From Bryobacteraceae bacterium (GTDB lineage Bacteria; Acidobacteriota; Terriglobia; Bryobacterales; Bryobacteraceae): a stretch of DNA of 64,000 nt. The notes beneath the pieces are model-generated. The model was not told where the DNA came from. It saw only the letters and a program-made list of their open reading frames with translations, and did not search any database. Shown here piece after piece: positions 27,550 to 35,543 of this stretch. Within the stretch, counting starts at the first letter, position 1; each line of letters opens with the position of its first letter. The DNA lies in the NCBI GenBank assembly GCA_026129905.1, contig JAHCHE010000010.1, positions 124,001 through 188,000 on the forward strand. The letters run 5' to 3'. Made by a program: the position numbers and the translations under genes.

Positions 27550-28176
27550 GTGTCTGACTACAAATCGTCCGCCGAATCGGCCAAACCCTCCGGCCCCACA
27601 GGGCCCCGCACGGACGCTGGCAAGGCTCGCTCGGCCCGTAATTCCCTGAAACACGGCCTGACCAGCCGCGAACTCTTCGTCCCGCCCGGCGAACTCGATA
27701 ACTTCGTCGATTTCAAGGCCACCCTGCTCGAGGAAATCCAGCCCAAGGGCGCCCTCCAGATGGCCGCCTTCAACCACCTCCTCCATGCCGCCTGGACCCT
27801 CGACCACATCCGCGCCATGGAAGCCAGCTACCTCGCCCTCGGCCCCGACGCCCTCGAAAGCAAGGAAACCCGGCACGGCCTCGACCTCGTGCTCCGCTAC
27901 CTCGCCCGTCACGAGCGCTCCTACTACCGCGCCCGCAAGGAGCTCGAGGAACTCCAAACGGCCGAGGCCGCTCGCGGAACCATTCCCCCCGACATCCTCC
28001 AGATCGTCCCTCCGGCCGCTAACCCCATGAAAGTAAATTCTGCGAAACGAACTGCCGATATCGCCTGGCCGATCGAGGAAATGATCACGATTACCCGCAC
28101 AAACCCCGAACTCCCCCCCGCCTCCGACCCCAACGGTCTCGATCCGGTGCCCGCGCCCATCCTTATGACCCGCTAA
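27550..28176 (+). CDS. Uncharacterised protein of a recurrent GPRTDAGKARSARNSLKHGL family
   Basis: The 208-residue protein starts at GTG with AAGGAG 14 nt upstream. After a low-complexity N-terminus it carries GPRTDAGKARSARNSLKHGL near residues 17-36, a motif I know from many multi-copy hypothetical proteins in Acidobacteria, Planctomycetes and Rhizobiales, followed by helical segments (FNHLLHAAWTLDHIRAMEA, LRYLARHERSYYRARKEL) and a proline-rich tail. Codons end in C more strongly than in neighbouring genes. The function is unknown; recurrence across genomes suggests a mobile or phage-derived origin, but no transposase lies beside it. Confidence 0.7.
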   Translation: MSDYKSSAESAKPSGPTGPRTDAGKARSARNSLKHGLTSRELFVPPGELDNFVDFKATLLEEIQPKGALQMAAFNHLLHAAWTLDHIRAMEASYLALGPDALESKETRHGLDLVLRYLARHERSYYRARKELEELQTAEAARGTIPPDILQIVPPAANPMKVNSAKRTADIAWPIEEMITITRTNPELPPASDPNGLDPVPAPILMTR

Positions 28177-28204
28177 ACCCCCTCCAATTCTCTTCTTCTT
28201 CCGG

Positions 28205-28233
28205 TCTCTGCGCTCTCCGTGTCTCCGCGGTGG
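28205..28233. repeat. Extragenic degenerate repeat of the CTCTGCG/CTCCGCGG type
   Basis: Three imperfect units of about 9 nt (TCTCTGCGC, TCTCCGTG, TCTCCGCGG) follow each other just downstream of the recurrent-family gene. Similar CGCAGAGACGC-like strings recur between genes in many bacterial genomes; I know of no assigned role. Confidence 0.4.
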
Positions 28234-28275
28234 ATTGAGAACCCCGAAAAATGGCGCGACCGAGCGCGGCGGAAG

Positions 28276-29232
28276 CTATGCGAAGCGCCTCGCTATCTCA
28301 CGATTTTCGGCAAGGAACCGGACTGTCCGAACAATGCCTTCCCGGATCGAATAGCGCGGTCTCCAGCCGAGGGCGCGGATCCGCGCGCAGTCGAGATAGA
28401 TGAACGGATTGTCTCCGATCCAGCCCCGGTCGCCGCCGGAGTAGGAGATCTCCGGCCGGACGCCGAGTTCCTCGCAGATCCAGCCGATCGAATCGTCCAC
28501 GGCGCAGTATTCATCCGTGCCGAGATTGAAGATGTTCACCCGCGCCGATGCCTTCTCGGTCGCTAGCAGTATGGCGTCCACGCAGTCCTGCACGTAGAGA
28601 TACGATTTCCGTTGGCGGCCATTGCCGAGCACCCTCAGCCGGTCCGGGTGTTCCGCCAGTTGGCGGTAGAAATCCAGCACGTGGCCGTGCTTGTACCGCT
28701 CGCCCAGGATCGACACGAACCGGAAGATGTGCGCCTGGAACCCGAATGCTTCGCAATAGGCTTCGATCAGGCCCTCGGCGGCCAGCTTCGAGGCGCCGTA
28801 TAACGAAGTCTGAATCGGGAAAGGCGCGTCCTCCGGCGTCGGAATCACCGCTGCTTCGCCATAAATCGATCCTGTGGAAGCGAAGCCGATGCGGCGGACG
28901 CCGCGCGTCCTCATCGCCTCGAGTAGGTTTGAGGTCGCGATGGTATTCTGTTCCAGGTCGATGCGCGGCCGCTCGACGCCGAAACGGACGTCGGCGTTCG
29001 CCGCCAAGTGGAACACCAGTTCGACGTCATCGAGCGCGGCCGCGATTGCAGCGGGATCGAGCAGGTCTCCGCGGACAAGGCGGAAGCGAGAGGACATGGA
29101 GGCCGAATCGAGGAACTCCAGGAATCCGGTGGAGAGGTTGTCGAAACCGGCCACGCCGTGTCCCGCGGCCAGGAGGCGGTCCACCAGGTTGCTCCCAATG
29201 AAGCCGGCGGCGCCGGTAACGAGTATCCGCAT
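28276..29232 (-). CDS. NAD-dependent nucleotide-sugar epimerase/dehydratase
   Basis: The 318-residue protein is an extended SDR: Rossmann motif VTGAAGFIGSNLVDRLL, catalytic Thr/Ser in FASTGSIYGEA and YGASK as the Tyr-x3-Lys pair, then FRFVSILGERYKHGHVLDFY. It is closest in pattern to UDP-glucose 4-epimerase-like enzymes that remodel nucleotide sugars for surface glycans. It lies 3 nt downstream of a glycosyltransferase on the same strand, so both probably form one transcript. Substrate not assignable. Confidence 0.88.
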   Translation of the reverse strand: MRILVTGAAGFIGSNLVDRLLAAGHGVAGFDNLSTGFLEFLDSASMSSRFRLVRGDLLDPAAIAAALDDVELVFHLAANADVRFGVERPRIDLEQNTIATSNLLEAMRTRGVRRIGFASTGSIYGEAAVIPTPEDAPFPIQTSLYGASKLAAEGLIEAYCEAFGFQAHIFRFVSILGERYKHGHVLDFYRQLAEHPDRLRVLGNGRQRKSYLYVQDCVDAILLATEKASARVNIFNLGTDEYCAVDDSIGWICEELGVRPEISYSGGDRGWIGDNPFIYLDCARIRALGWRPRYSIREGIVRTVRFLAENREIARRFA

Positions 29233-29235
29233 GGT

Positions 29236-29991
29236 TCAGACGTTGGCAGCCGCCGTCCGCGCACAGCGCTCCACCCCCCGGAGCGACCGGCGGATGCGGA
29301 GGATGTCGACGACGTTCTGAAGGTTGCCCTTGAACAGCTCGAGTCTGCTGTCGCCGTCGTCGCGCCACCGGATGGGCGCTTGCGCGATTCGGTATCCCAT
29401 GCGCTGCGCCAGCGCCAGGATCTCGACGTCGAACATGTAGCCGTCGATCTTCTGACAGGCAAAGATGCGCTTGGCCACGTCGCGGCGGAAGAACTTGAAG
29501 CCGCACTGCGAATCGTGAATGCCCGGAAGCCCGACCAGCGTCTGCATGAACAGGTGAAACCCCTTCGAGCCGACGCGGCGGTACCACGGCTGTCTGCGCT
29601 CGATGCGGGAACCCGACATGGCGCGCGAGCCGGTTGCCAGTTCGTACCCGGCGCGCAGGTACGGCTCGAGCTTTTCGAACTCCTCGACGGGAACTTTGTT
29701 GTCCGCGTCCATGTAGCCGATAATCGCGCCTTCAGCGATGGCGACCGCGTCGCGGATGCCAAGACCTTTTCCGGCGCGGCCGGGGCGGCCGAACACTTGA
29801 ATCGCGGGATCGGCGCCGGCCATCCGCCGGACCAGTTCGCGCGTGCCGTCGTCGCCGTCGGCGGCAACGATGATTTCGTACCGCATGCCGCGCCCGGCGA
29901 AGTAAGCCGCCACGTCCCGCACGGCGGTTTCGATGGCGGCGGCCTCGTTATACGCGGGAAGAATGACGGTGATATCGGGGGCGTGCTTCAA
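29236..29991 (-). CDS. Family 2 glycosyltransferase (dolichyl-phosphate mannose synthase-like)
   Basis: The 251-residue protein opens ITVILPAYNEAAAIETAV and has the GT2 metal-binding IIGYMDADNKVPVEEFEK, then GSRAMSGSRIERRQPWYRR and GFKFFRRDVAKRIF, matching polyprenyl-phosphate glycosyltransferases that load sugar onto a lipid carrier. No strong membrane helices follow the catalytic domain. Its start is only 30 nt from the divergent start of the heptose operon, so the promoters share this space. Confidence 0.88.
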   Translation of the reverse strand: MKHAPDITVILPAYNEAAAIETAVRDVAAYFAGRGMRYEIIVAADGDDGTRELVRRMAGADPAIQVFGRPGRAGKGLGIRDAVAIAEGAIIGYMDADNKVPVEEFEKLEPYLRAGYELATGSRAMSGSRIERRQPWYRRVGSKGFHLFMQTLVGLPGIHDSQCGFKFFRRDVAKRIFACQKIDGYMFDVEILALAQRMGYRIAQAPIRWRDDGDSRLELFKGNLQNVVDILRIRRSLRGVERCARTAAANV

Positions 29992-30021
29992 CGGGATTGC
30001 TTACAATCTCTACTGTAGTAC

Positions 30022-30906
30022 ATGCCCGAACCGGCAAACCGGCAACCGGACCTCTCCGGCCGGACCTGTATCGTCACCGGTGCCGCCCGAGGACTCGGCG
30101 CCGCGATCGCCGGGAAACTCTGGGCTTGCGGCGCCAGCCTGTTACTGGTGGGACGGGATCTTGTGCGTCTCGAAGAGCGGCTCGCGACCCTGCGGCGAAC
30201 GGAGAAGGCGGGTCGGAGCGGGCACGCGTTCGCGGCCGACCTTTCCGACCCCGGCGCCGCGGAGCGGATCGTGGCGGAGGCGCGCCGCGTTTGGCCGCGG
30301 CTGGACGGACTGGTGAATAACGCGGCGATCCAGGGTCCCATCGGACCTCTCGAAGATAACAACTGGGCGGAATGGACGCGGACGATACAGGTGAACCTGC
30401 TCGCGCCGGTGAACCTGTGCCGCCTGGCGGTTCCCTGGATGCGCGCCGGCGGCGGCGGCAGCGTCGTGAGCATGTCGGGCGGCGGCGCGACCTCCCCGCG
30501 TCCGAACTTCACGGCTTACGCTACGGCCAAGGCGGCGCTGGCTCGCTTCAGCGAGACCCTGGCGCGCGAGACAGAGGCGTTCGGCGTCCGGGTGAACTGC
30601 ATCGCTCCGGGCGCGATGAACACCGATATGCTGCGGGAGGTGATCGCGGCCGGCGCCGCCCGCGTCGGAAAGGCCGAGTACGAACGGGCATTGCGCCGCG
30701 ACATCGAGGGCGGCGACCCGCCCGAGCAAGCCGCCGAACTCGTGGCCTATTTGCTGTCCGAGGACAGCCGCCGCATCTCGGGGCGGCTCATCAGCGCCGT
30801 GTGGGATCCGTGGCGGGAGTTCTTTAAGGACGGCGATCCGTTTGAGGACGCCGATCTCTACACGCTCCGGCGCGTGACGCCCGACGCCAAGGAAGGCGGG
30901 CGCTGA
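30022..30906 (+). CDS. Short-chain dehydrogenase/reductase heading the heptose operon
   Basis: The 294-residue protein is a classical SDR with TGAARGLGAAIAGKL, NNAAIQGPIG, the Ser of VVSMSGGGA and YATAK. An extra C-terminal stretch (SAVWDPWREFFKDGDPF, then DADLYTLRRVTPD) is characteristic of SDRs found in sugar-modification clusters. It ends exactly one codon before the next gene begins, so the seven genes to 35406 appear to form one operon. It may modify a hexose or heptose intermediate; substrate unknown. TACAAT at 30002-30007 is a possible -10. Confidence 0.85.
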   Translation: MPEPANRQPDLSGRTCIVTGAARGLGAAIAGKLWACGASLLLVGRDLVRLEERLATLRRTEKAGRSGHAFAADLSDPGAAERIVAEARRVWPRLDGLVNNAAIQGPIGPLEDNNWAEWTRTIQVNLLAPVNLCRLAVPWMRAGGGGSVVSMSGGGATSPRPNFTAYATAKAALARFSETLARETEAFGVRVNCIAPGAMNTDMLREVIAAGAARVGKAEYERALRRDIEGGDPPEQAAELVAYLLSEDSRRISGRLISAVWDPWREFFKDGDPFEDADLYTLRRVTPDAKEGGR

Positions 30907-31884
30907 GTGCGGGTGGCAATCGTCGGATGCGGCTTGATTGGAGGCAGGCGGGCGCGCTCGCTGGGCGGCTGCCGGCTTGTGGCCTGCTGCGACTCGATCC
31001 CGGAGCGGGCGCTGGGGCTGGCGCGGCAATTCCCCGGCGCGGAATCTTCCGCCGACTGGCGCCAAACCGCGACCCGGCCGGACGTGGACATCGTGGTGGT
31101 CGCCGCCACGCACAACATGCTGGCGCCTGTGGCCGCGGAAGCGGCCGCCGCCGGGAAACACGTTCTCGTCGAGAAACCGGGCGCCCGAAGGCCGCGCGAA
31201 TTGGACGCGGCGCTTGACGCGGCGCGGCGGACCGGCGCCGTGGTGCGGGTCGGCTACAACCACCGGTACCACCGGGCGATGGTGAAGGCGCGCGAGATCT
31301 TCGACAGCGGCGAGCTCGGCGAGCCGATGTTCCTGCGGGCGCGCTACGGGCACGGCGGCCGGCCCGGCTACGAAAACGAATGGAGGGCGGACCCCGAGCT
31401 TTCCGGCGGCGGCGAGCTGCTGGATCAGGGCAGCCACCTGATCGACCTGGCGCGCTGGTTTCTCGGGGAATTCGTGGAAACGAAGAGCTATTTGGGCACG
31501 TTTTTCTGGAAAATGCCGGTCGAGGATAATTGTTTTCTGCTGCTGCGCACGCGGGATGGGAAGGTCGCCCAGTTGCACGCCAGTTGGAGCGAATGGAAAA
31601 ACACGTTCTCGCTGGAAATCTACGGGCGCGAGGGTAAGCTTGAGATCAGCGGCCTGGGCGGCAGTTACGGGGTTGAGCGGCTGGCGTTCTACCGCATGTC
31701 CGCGGCGATGGGGCCGCCGGAGACCACCATCTGGGAGTACCCCATGGCCGACAACTCCTGGGCCGCGGAGTTTGACGCGTTCCTCGAAGACATCCGGCTG
31801 GGACGCGAGTCTTCCCCGGGACTCGCCGACGCCCGGGCGGCGCTCACCATCATCGAAAGCGTTTATCGGGAGTCCGGTCTTTGA
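30907..31884 (+). CDS. Gfo/Idh/MocA family oxidoreductase
   Basis: The 325-residue protein starts at GTG immediately after the preceding stop. It has the Rossmann motif VAIVGCGLIGGRRARSL, the family Lys in VLVEKPGARRPREL and GGGELLDQGSHLIDLARWF, where Asp/His form the active site. Such enzymes oxidise or reduce nucleotide sugars or free sugars with NAD(P). Its place between an SDR and the heptose kinase suggests modification of a surface sugar. It overlaps the kinase gene by 4 nt. Confidence 0.88.
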   Translation: MRVAIVGCGLIGGRRARSLGGCRLVACCDSIPERALGLARQFPGAESSADWRQTATRPDVDIVVVAATHNMLAPVAAEAAAAGKHVLVEKPGARRPRELDAALDAARRTGAVVRVGYNHRYHRAMVKAREIFDSGELGEPMFLRARYGHGGRPGYENEWRADPELSGGGELLDQGSHLIDLARWFLGEFVETKSYLGTFFWKMPVEDNCFLLLRTRDGKVAQLHASWSEWKNTFSLEIYGREGKLEISGLGGSYGVERLAFYRMSAAMGPPETTIWEYPMADNSWAAEFDAFLEDIRLGRESSPGLADARAALTIIESVYRESGL

Positions 31885-32864
31885 TCATCACGCGCAGTCC
31901 GTTGCGTATCTCGCTGGGCGGGGGCGGCACGGATATTCCTTCGTATTACCGCGAGCACGGCGGCTTTCTCATCGCCGCTGGGATCGACAAGTACGTCTAC
32001 GTCACGCTGCACGAGACGTTCCGGCAGGAGATCATCGTCAAGTACTCGAAGACGGAACTGGTTCGTTCGGCCGAAGAGATCGCGCATCCGATCGTGCGGG
32101 AAGCGCTGCGCCTGATCCAGATCGAGGATCCTCACCTCGAGATCACCAGCATGGCGGACATCCCGGCAGGGACCGGGCTGGGGTCCTCCGGCAGCTTCAC
32201 GACCGCCCTGCTGCGCGCGCTGCACGCCTACAGGAAAAATTTCGTGCCTCCGCGGGAGCTGGCCGAGCAGGCCTGCCACATCGAGATCGACCGTTTGGGA
32301 GAGCCGGTGGGCAAGCAGGACCAGTACATCGCTGCGTTCGGCGGAATCACCTGCTTCACGTTTCCCCCCGACGGCGAGGTCCGGCCGGAGCCGCTGCGCA
32401 TATCGCCGGCGACCCTTCACGACCTTGAAGACGGCCTGGCGCTTTTTTTCACCGGATTCAGCCGTTCCGCGTCCGACATCCTGCGCGACCAGGACCAGCG
32501 GACGCGCGCGAACGACCCCGGCATGCTGGACAATCTCCACTACGTGAAGGAGCTGGGGCGCCAGTCCAAGCAGTGCCTCGAAGAAGGAGACTTGCGCGCC
32601 TTCGCCGGACTGATGCATACCCACTGGGAACACAAGAAAAAGCGATCGCGCGGAATGTCGAACTCCCTGATCGACGACTATTACGGCCTGGCGCGGCGGA
32701 ACGGCGCGTTGGGAGGGAAACTCATCGGCGCCGGTGGCGGCGGTTTCCTGATGTTCTACTCGGAAGACAAGGCGCGCGTGCGGCGCGCCATGCGCGAGGC
32801 GGGTCTGCAAGAGGTGCGCTTCCGGTTCGATTTCGAGGGCACCCGCGTCGTCGCCATCTCATGA
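31881..32864 (+). CDS. hddA: D-glycero-D-manno-heptose 7-phosphate 1-kinase (GHMP kinase, HddA-like)
   Basis: The 327-residue GHMP kinase begins IITRSPLRISLGGGGTDIPS, the motif 1 seen in heptose and fucose kinases, with the ATP loop PAGTGLGSSGSFTTALL, the conserved GKQDQYIAAFGG and the motif 3 GKLIGAGGGGFLMFY. It would phosphorylate the anomeric position of D-glycero-D-manno-heptose 7-phosphate. The TTG start overlaps the preceding stop as TTGA. The neighbouring GmhA, GmhB and nucleotidyltransferase genes support the heptose assignment over L-fucokinase. Confidence 0.88.
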   Translation: MIITRSPLRISLGGGGTDIPSYYREHGGFLIAAGIDKYVYVTLHETFRQEIIVKYSKTELVRSAEEIAHPIVREALRLIQIEDPHLEITSMADIPAGTGLGSSGSFTTALLRALHAYRKNFVPPRELAEQACHIEIDRLGEPVGKQDQYIAAFGGITCFTFPPDGEVRPEPLRISPATLHDLEDGLALFFTGFSRSASDILRDQDQRTRANDPGMLDNLHYVKELGRQSKQCLEEGDLRAFAGLMHTHWEHKKKRSRGMSNSLIDDYYGLARRNGALGGKLIGAGGGGFLMFYSEDKARVRRAMREAGLQEVRFRFDFEGTRVVAIS

Positions 32865-33571
32865 GCGCGGATCTGTTCCCGGTGGCGATTCTGGCCGGCG
32901 GCCTGGCGACGCGGCTGCGGCCGCTGACCGAAAACCGGCCCAAGGCGCTGGTGGAGATCAACGGGGAGCCGTTTCTGGCGCATCAATTGAGGCTGCTGAA
33001 GCGGCGGGGCATCTCCCGGGTAGCGCTGTGCGTCGGCTACCTTGGCGAGGCGGTCCGGGATTTCGCGGGCGACGGCAGGGCGTTCGGGCTGCGAATCGAG
33101 TACTCGCAGGACTGGCCGGATCTGCGGGGCACGGCGGGCGCGGTCGCCAAGGCTTTGCCGCTGCTGGGCGAGCGATTCTTCGTCCTGTACGGCGATTCGT
33201 ATCTTCCGTGCGATTACTGCGCGGCGCAGGAAACCTTCCTCGCCAGCGGCCGGGCGGCGATGATGACCGTGTTTGCCAACGACGGCCGGTGGGATGCCAG
33301 CAACGTGGAGTTTGCCGGCGGACGAATCGTGGCTTACGATAAGAAACAACGATCCGCGCGCATGCGCCATATCGACTACGGTCTCGGCGCGTTCCATCGC
33401 TGGGCATTCGAGAACCTGGCGCCGGACAGGAGTCACGATCTCACGGACATCTACCAGGATCTTCTGCGGCGCGGCGAGCTGGCCGCGTTCGAGGCAGGCG
33501 AGCGCTTCTACGAGATCGGATCGTTCGAGGGCATCCGGGAACTGTCCGAATATCTGAAGACGTCCACATGA
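32861..33571 (+). CDS. hddC: Heptose 1-phosphate nucleotidyltransferase (HddC-like)
   Basis: The 236-residue protein begins at the ATG overlapping the kinase stop (ATGA). It has the nucleotidyltransferase signature AILAGGLATRLRPLTENRPK and metal-binding FVLYGDSYLPCDY, with DWPDLRGTAGAVAKAL in the middle. In this operon it most likely attaches GMP to D-glycero-alpha-D-manno-heptose 1-phosphate to give GDP-heptose. A longer open frame reaches back into the kinase gene but is not needed. Sequence alone does not separate GDP- from other NDP-transfer. Confidence 0.85.
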   Translation: MSADLFPVAILAGGLATRLRPLTENRPKALVEINGEPFLAHQLRLLKRRGISRVALCVGYLGEAVRDFAGDGRAFGLRIEYSQDWPDLRGTAGAVAKALPLLGERFFVLYGDSYLPCDYCAAQETFLASGRAAMMTVFANDGRWDASNVEFAGGRIVAYDKKQRSARMRHIDYGLGAFHRWAFENLAPDRSHDLTDIYQDLLRRGELAAFEAGERFYEIGSFEGIRELSEYLKTST

Positions 33572-34164
33572 GTTTTGTCAAGCAGTATCTGGAGGAAGCG
33601 GCGGCGATCGTGGCGCGCCTGGACGTGGAGGCGATCGACCGCCTGGCGGAACTGCTGGCCGAGACCCGGCGCCGCGGCGGACGCCTGTTCATTCTGGGCG
33701 TCGGCGGAAGCGCGGCCAACGCTTCACACGCGGTGAACGACTTTCGAAAGATCGCCGGAATGGAAACGTATGCGCCGACGGACAATGTTTCGGAATTAAC
33801 GGCGCGGACGAACGACGACGGCTGGTCTACGGTGTTCGAGGCGTGGCTGCGCACCAGCCGGCTGAACGGCGACGATGCGGTCCTGGTTCTCTCCGTGGGC
33901 GGCGGCAGCGAGGAGAAGAACGTCAGCCCGAACCTGGTTAGGGCGCTGAAGCACGCCAGGAGTGTGGGCGCCCGGGTTGGCGGCATCGTCGGCCGCGACG
34001 GGGGCTTCGCGGCCACGGTGGCGGACGCCTGCGTCGTCGTGCCGGTGGTGAATCCCGCGCACACGACGCCGCATACCGAAGCCTTTCAAGCGGTAGTGTG
34101 GCACCTGCTGGTGACCGACCCCAGGCTCAAGCAGGCCGAGACCAAGTGGGAGTCCGTACGTTGA
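33568..34164 (+). CDS. gmhA: Sedoheptulose 7-phosphate isomerase (GmhA-like SIS protein)
   Basis: The 198-residue SIS-domain protein has LFILGVGGSAANASHAVNDF, the phosphosugar-binding Ser-rich loop VLVLSVGGGSEEKNVSPN and a C-terminal VVNPAHTTPHTEAFQAVVWH with the conserved His/Glu. It converts sedoheptulose 7-phosphate to D-glycero-D-manno-heptose 7-phosphate, the first committed heptose step. It is slightly diverged from E. coli GmhA, but length and context agree. It overlaps the genes on both sides by 4 nt. Confidence 0.87.
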   Translation: MSFVKQYLEEAAAIVARLDVEAIDRLAELLAETRRRGGRLFILGVGGSAANASHAVNDFRKIAGMETYAPTDNVSELTARTNDDGWSTVFEAWLRTSRLNGDDAVLVLSVGGGSEEKNVSPNLVRALKHARSVGARVGGIVGRDGGFAATVADACVVVPVVNPAHTTPHTEAFQAVVWHLLVTDPRLKQAETKWESVR

Positions 34165-34706
34165 GCCGCAGGGCCGTCTTCCTGGACCGCGACGGAGTAC
34201 TGAACCGCCCGGTGATCCGCAACGGGAAACCGCATCCGCCGCCTTCGAGGTCGGAATTCGAGATACCGCCCGAAACGGAGACCCTCCTCGGCCGGTTGAA
34301 GGAGCGAGGTTTCCTTCTGCTGGTGGTGACCAACCAACCGGATGTCCGCCGCGGTCTGCAATCGCGGGACGAAGTGGAGCGGATGCATGCGCTATTGCAG
34401 GCGCGGTTGCCCATCGACGGCATCTTCACCTGCTACCACGACGACGCGGACGAGTGCGAGTGCCGCAAGCCGAAGCCCGGCCTGTTGCGCCAGGCGGCCA
34501 GCGCGCACGGAGTGGACGTCGCCGAAAGCTATTTGGTGGGCGACCGGTGGCGCGACGTGGACGCCGGACGCGTGGCGGGCTGCCGCGTCGTGTGGATCGA
34601 TTACGGCTATCGCGAGCGTGGTCCGGCCGCTGAGCCCGACGCCCGCGTGAACTCGCTCGAGGCGGCGGTCGCGTGGATCGCGGAGCAGGATGAAAAGCGT
34701 CGCTGA
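34161..34706 (+). CDS. gmhB: D-glycero-D-manno-heptose 1,7-bisphosphate 7-phosphatase (GmhB-like)
   Basis: From the TTG at 34161, which overlaps the gmhA stop as TTGA, the product has 181 residues. HAD motifs are clear: nucleophile in VFLDRDGVLNRP, motif II VVTNQPDVRRG, the Zn-binding knuckle CYHDDADECECRKPKPG and the acidic motif YLVGDRWRDVDAGR. It removes the 7-phosphate before nucleotide activation. The longer open frame upstream lies inside gmhA. It overlaps the transaldolase gene by 17 nt. Confidence 0.88.
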   Translation: MSRRAVFLDRDGVLNRPVIRNGKPHPPPSRSEFEIPPETETLLGRLKERGFLLLVVTNQPDVRRGLQSRDEVERMHALLQARLPIDGIFTCYHDDADECECRKPKPGLLRQAASAHGVDVAESYLVGDRWRDVDAGRVAGCRVVWIDYGYRERGPAAEPDARVNSLEAAVAWIAEQDEKRR

Positions 34707-35406
34707 CCTTCGGGTAAAGCTGTTCGCCGACGGCGCCGACGCGGCGTCGATGATCCGGCTCGCCGCCAACCCGCTCATCCGGGGATTCACCACGAACCCG
34801 TCGTTGATGCGCAAGGCGGGCATCGCCGGCTACGAGGGTTTCGCCCGGCAGGTTCTGTGCGCCATTCGAGATGCGCCGGTGTCGTTTGAGGTATTGTCGG
34901 ACGATTTCAAGGAAATGGAGCGCCAGGCAAGGAAAATCGCGGCCTGGGGCGCCAATGTCTACGTAAAAATCCCGGTGACGAACACCTCCGGCGCGTCGTC
35001 GGCCGGACTTGTCCGCCGGCTCAGCGGCGACGGCTTGAAGCTGAACGTGACCGCGGTGATGTCCCTGGACCAGGCGCGGAAAGTGAACGAGGCGCTGGCG
35101 GGGGATGCGCCGGCGATCGTCTCCATATTCGCGGGACGAATCGCCGACACCGGGCGCGACCCTGCGCCAATCATGTCGGCGGCGGCGGAGATGCTTGCCC
35201 CCCGGCCGCATATCGAGCTCCTGTGGGCGAGCCCTCGCGAGGTCCTGAATATCTTCCAGGCCGACGCGGCGGGATGCCACATCATCACCGTCACGAACGA
35301 CCTTCTTGCCAAACTTTCGACGGTGGGGAAGGACTTGGACGAGTTTTCGCGGGAAACAGTGCGGATGTTCTACGAAGACGGGCGCGAATCCGGCTACGAG
35401 CTGTAG
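34690..35406 (+). CDS. Transaldolase family protein
   Basis: The 238-residue protein matches the short transaldolase/fructose-6-phosphate aldolase group: IRGFTTNPSLMRKAGI, the Schiff-base Lys in VYVKIPVTNTSG, LNVTAVMSLDQA and SIFAGRIADTGRDP. As the last gene of the operon it could form sedoheptulose 7-phosphate, the substrate of GmhA, in place; that role is inferred from position. A mycofactocin- or aminosugar-specific aldolase is a less likely alternative. It overlaps gmhB by 17 nt and has no separate promoter that I can see. Confidence 0.85.
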   Translation: MKSVADLRVKLFADGADAASMIRLAANPLIRGFTTNPSLMRKAGIAGYEGFARQVLCAIRDAPVSFEVLSDDFKEMERQARKIAAWGANVYVKIPVTNTSGASSAGLVRRLSGDGLKLNVTAVMSLDQARKVNEALAGDAPAIVSIFAGRIADTGRDPAPIMSAAAEMLAPRPHIELLWASPREVLNIFQADAAGCHIITVTNDLLAKLSTVGKDLDEFSRETVRMFYEDGRESGYEL

Positions 35407-35543
35407 AGAGCCCGTTCCAAACCGCGGGTGTGGGGCAGGCGGCAACCTCCCCTGGCGCATGATATGCTCGCGGGTGGAAGCGTCCCGCCGGAGTCGTGGC
35501 AGCGGCGCCGCGGATCGCGCTCATTGACTGGGGAACCCTTGAG

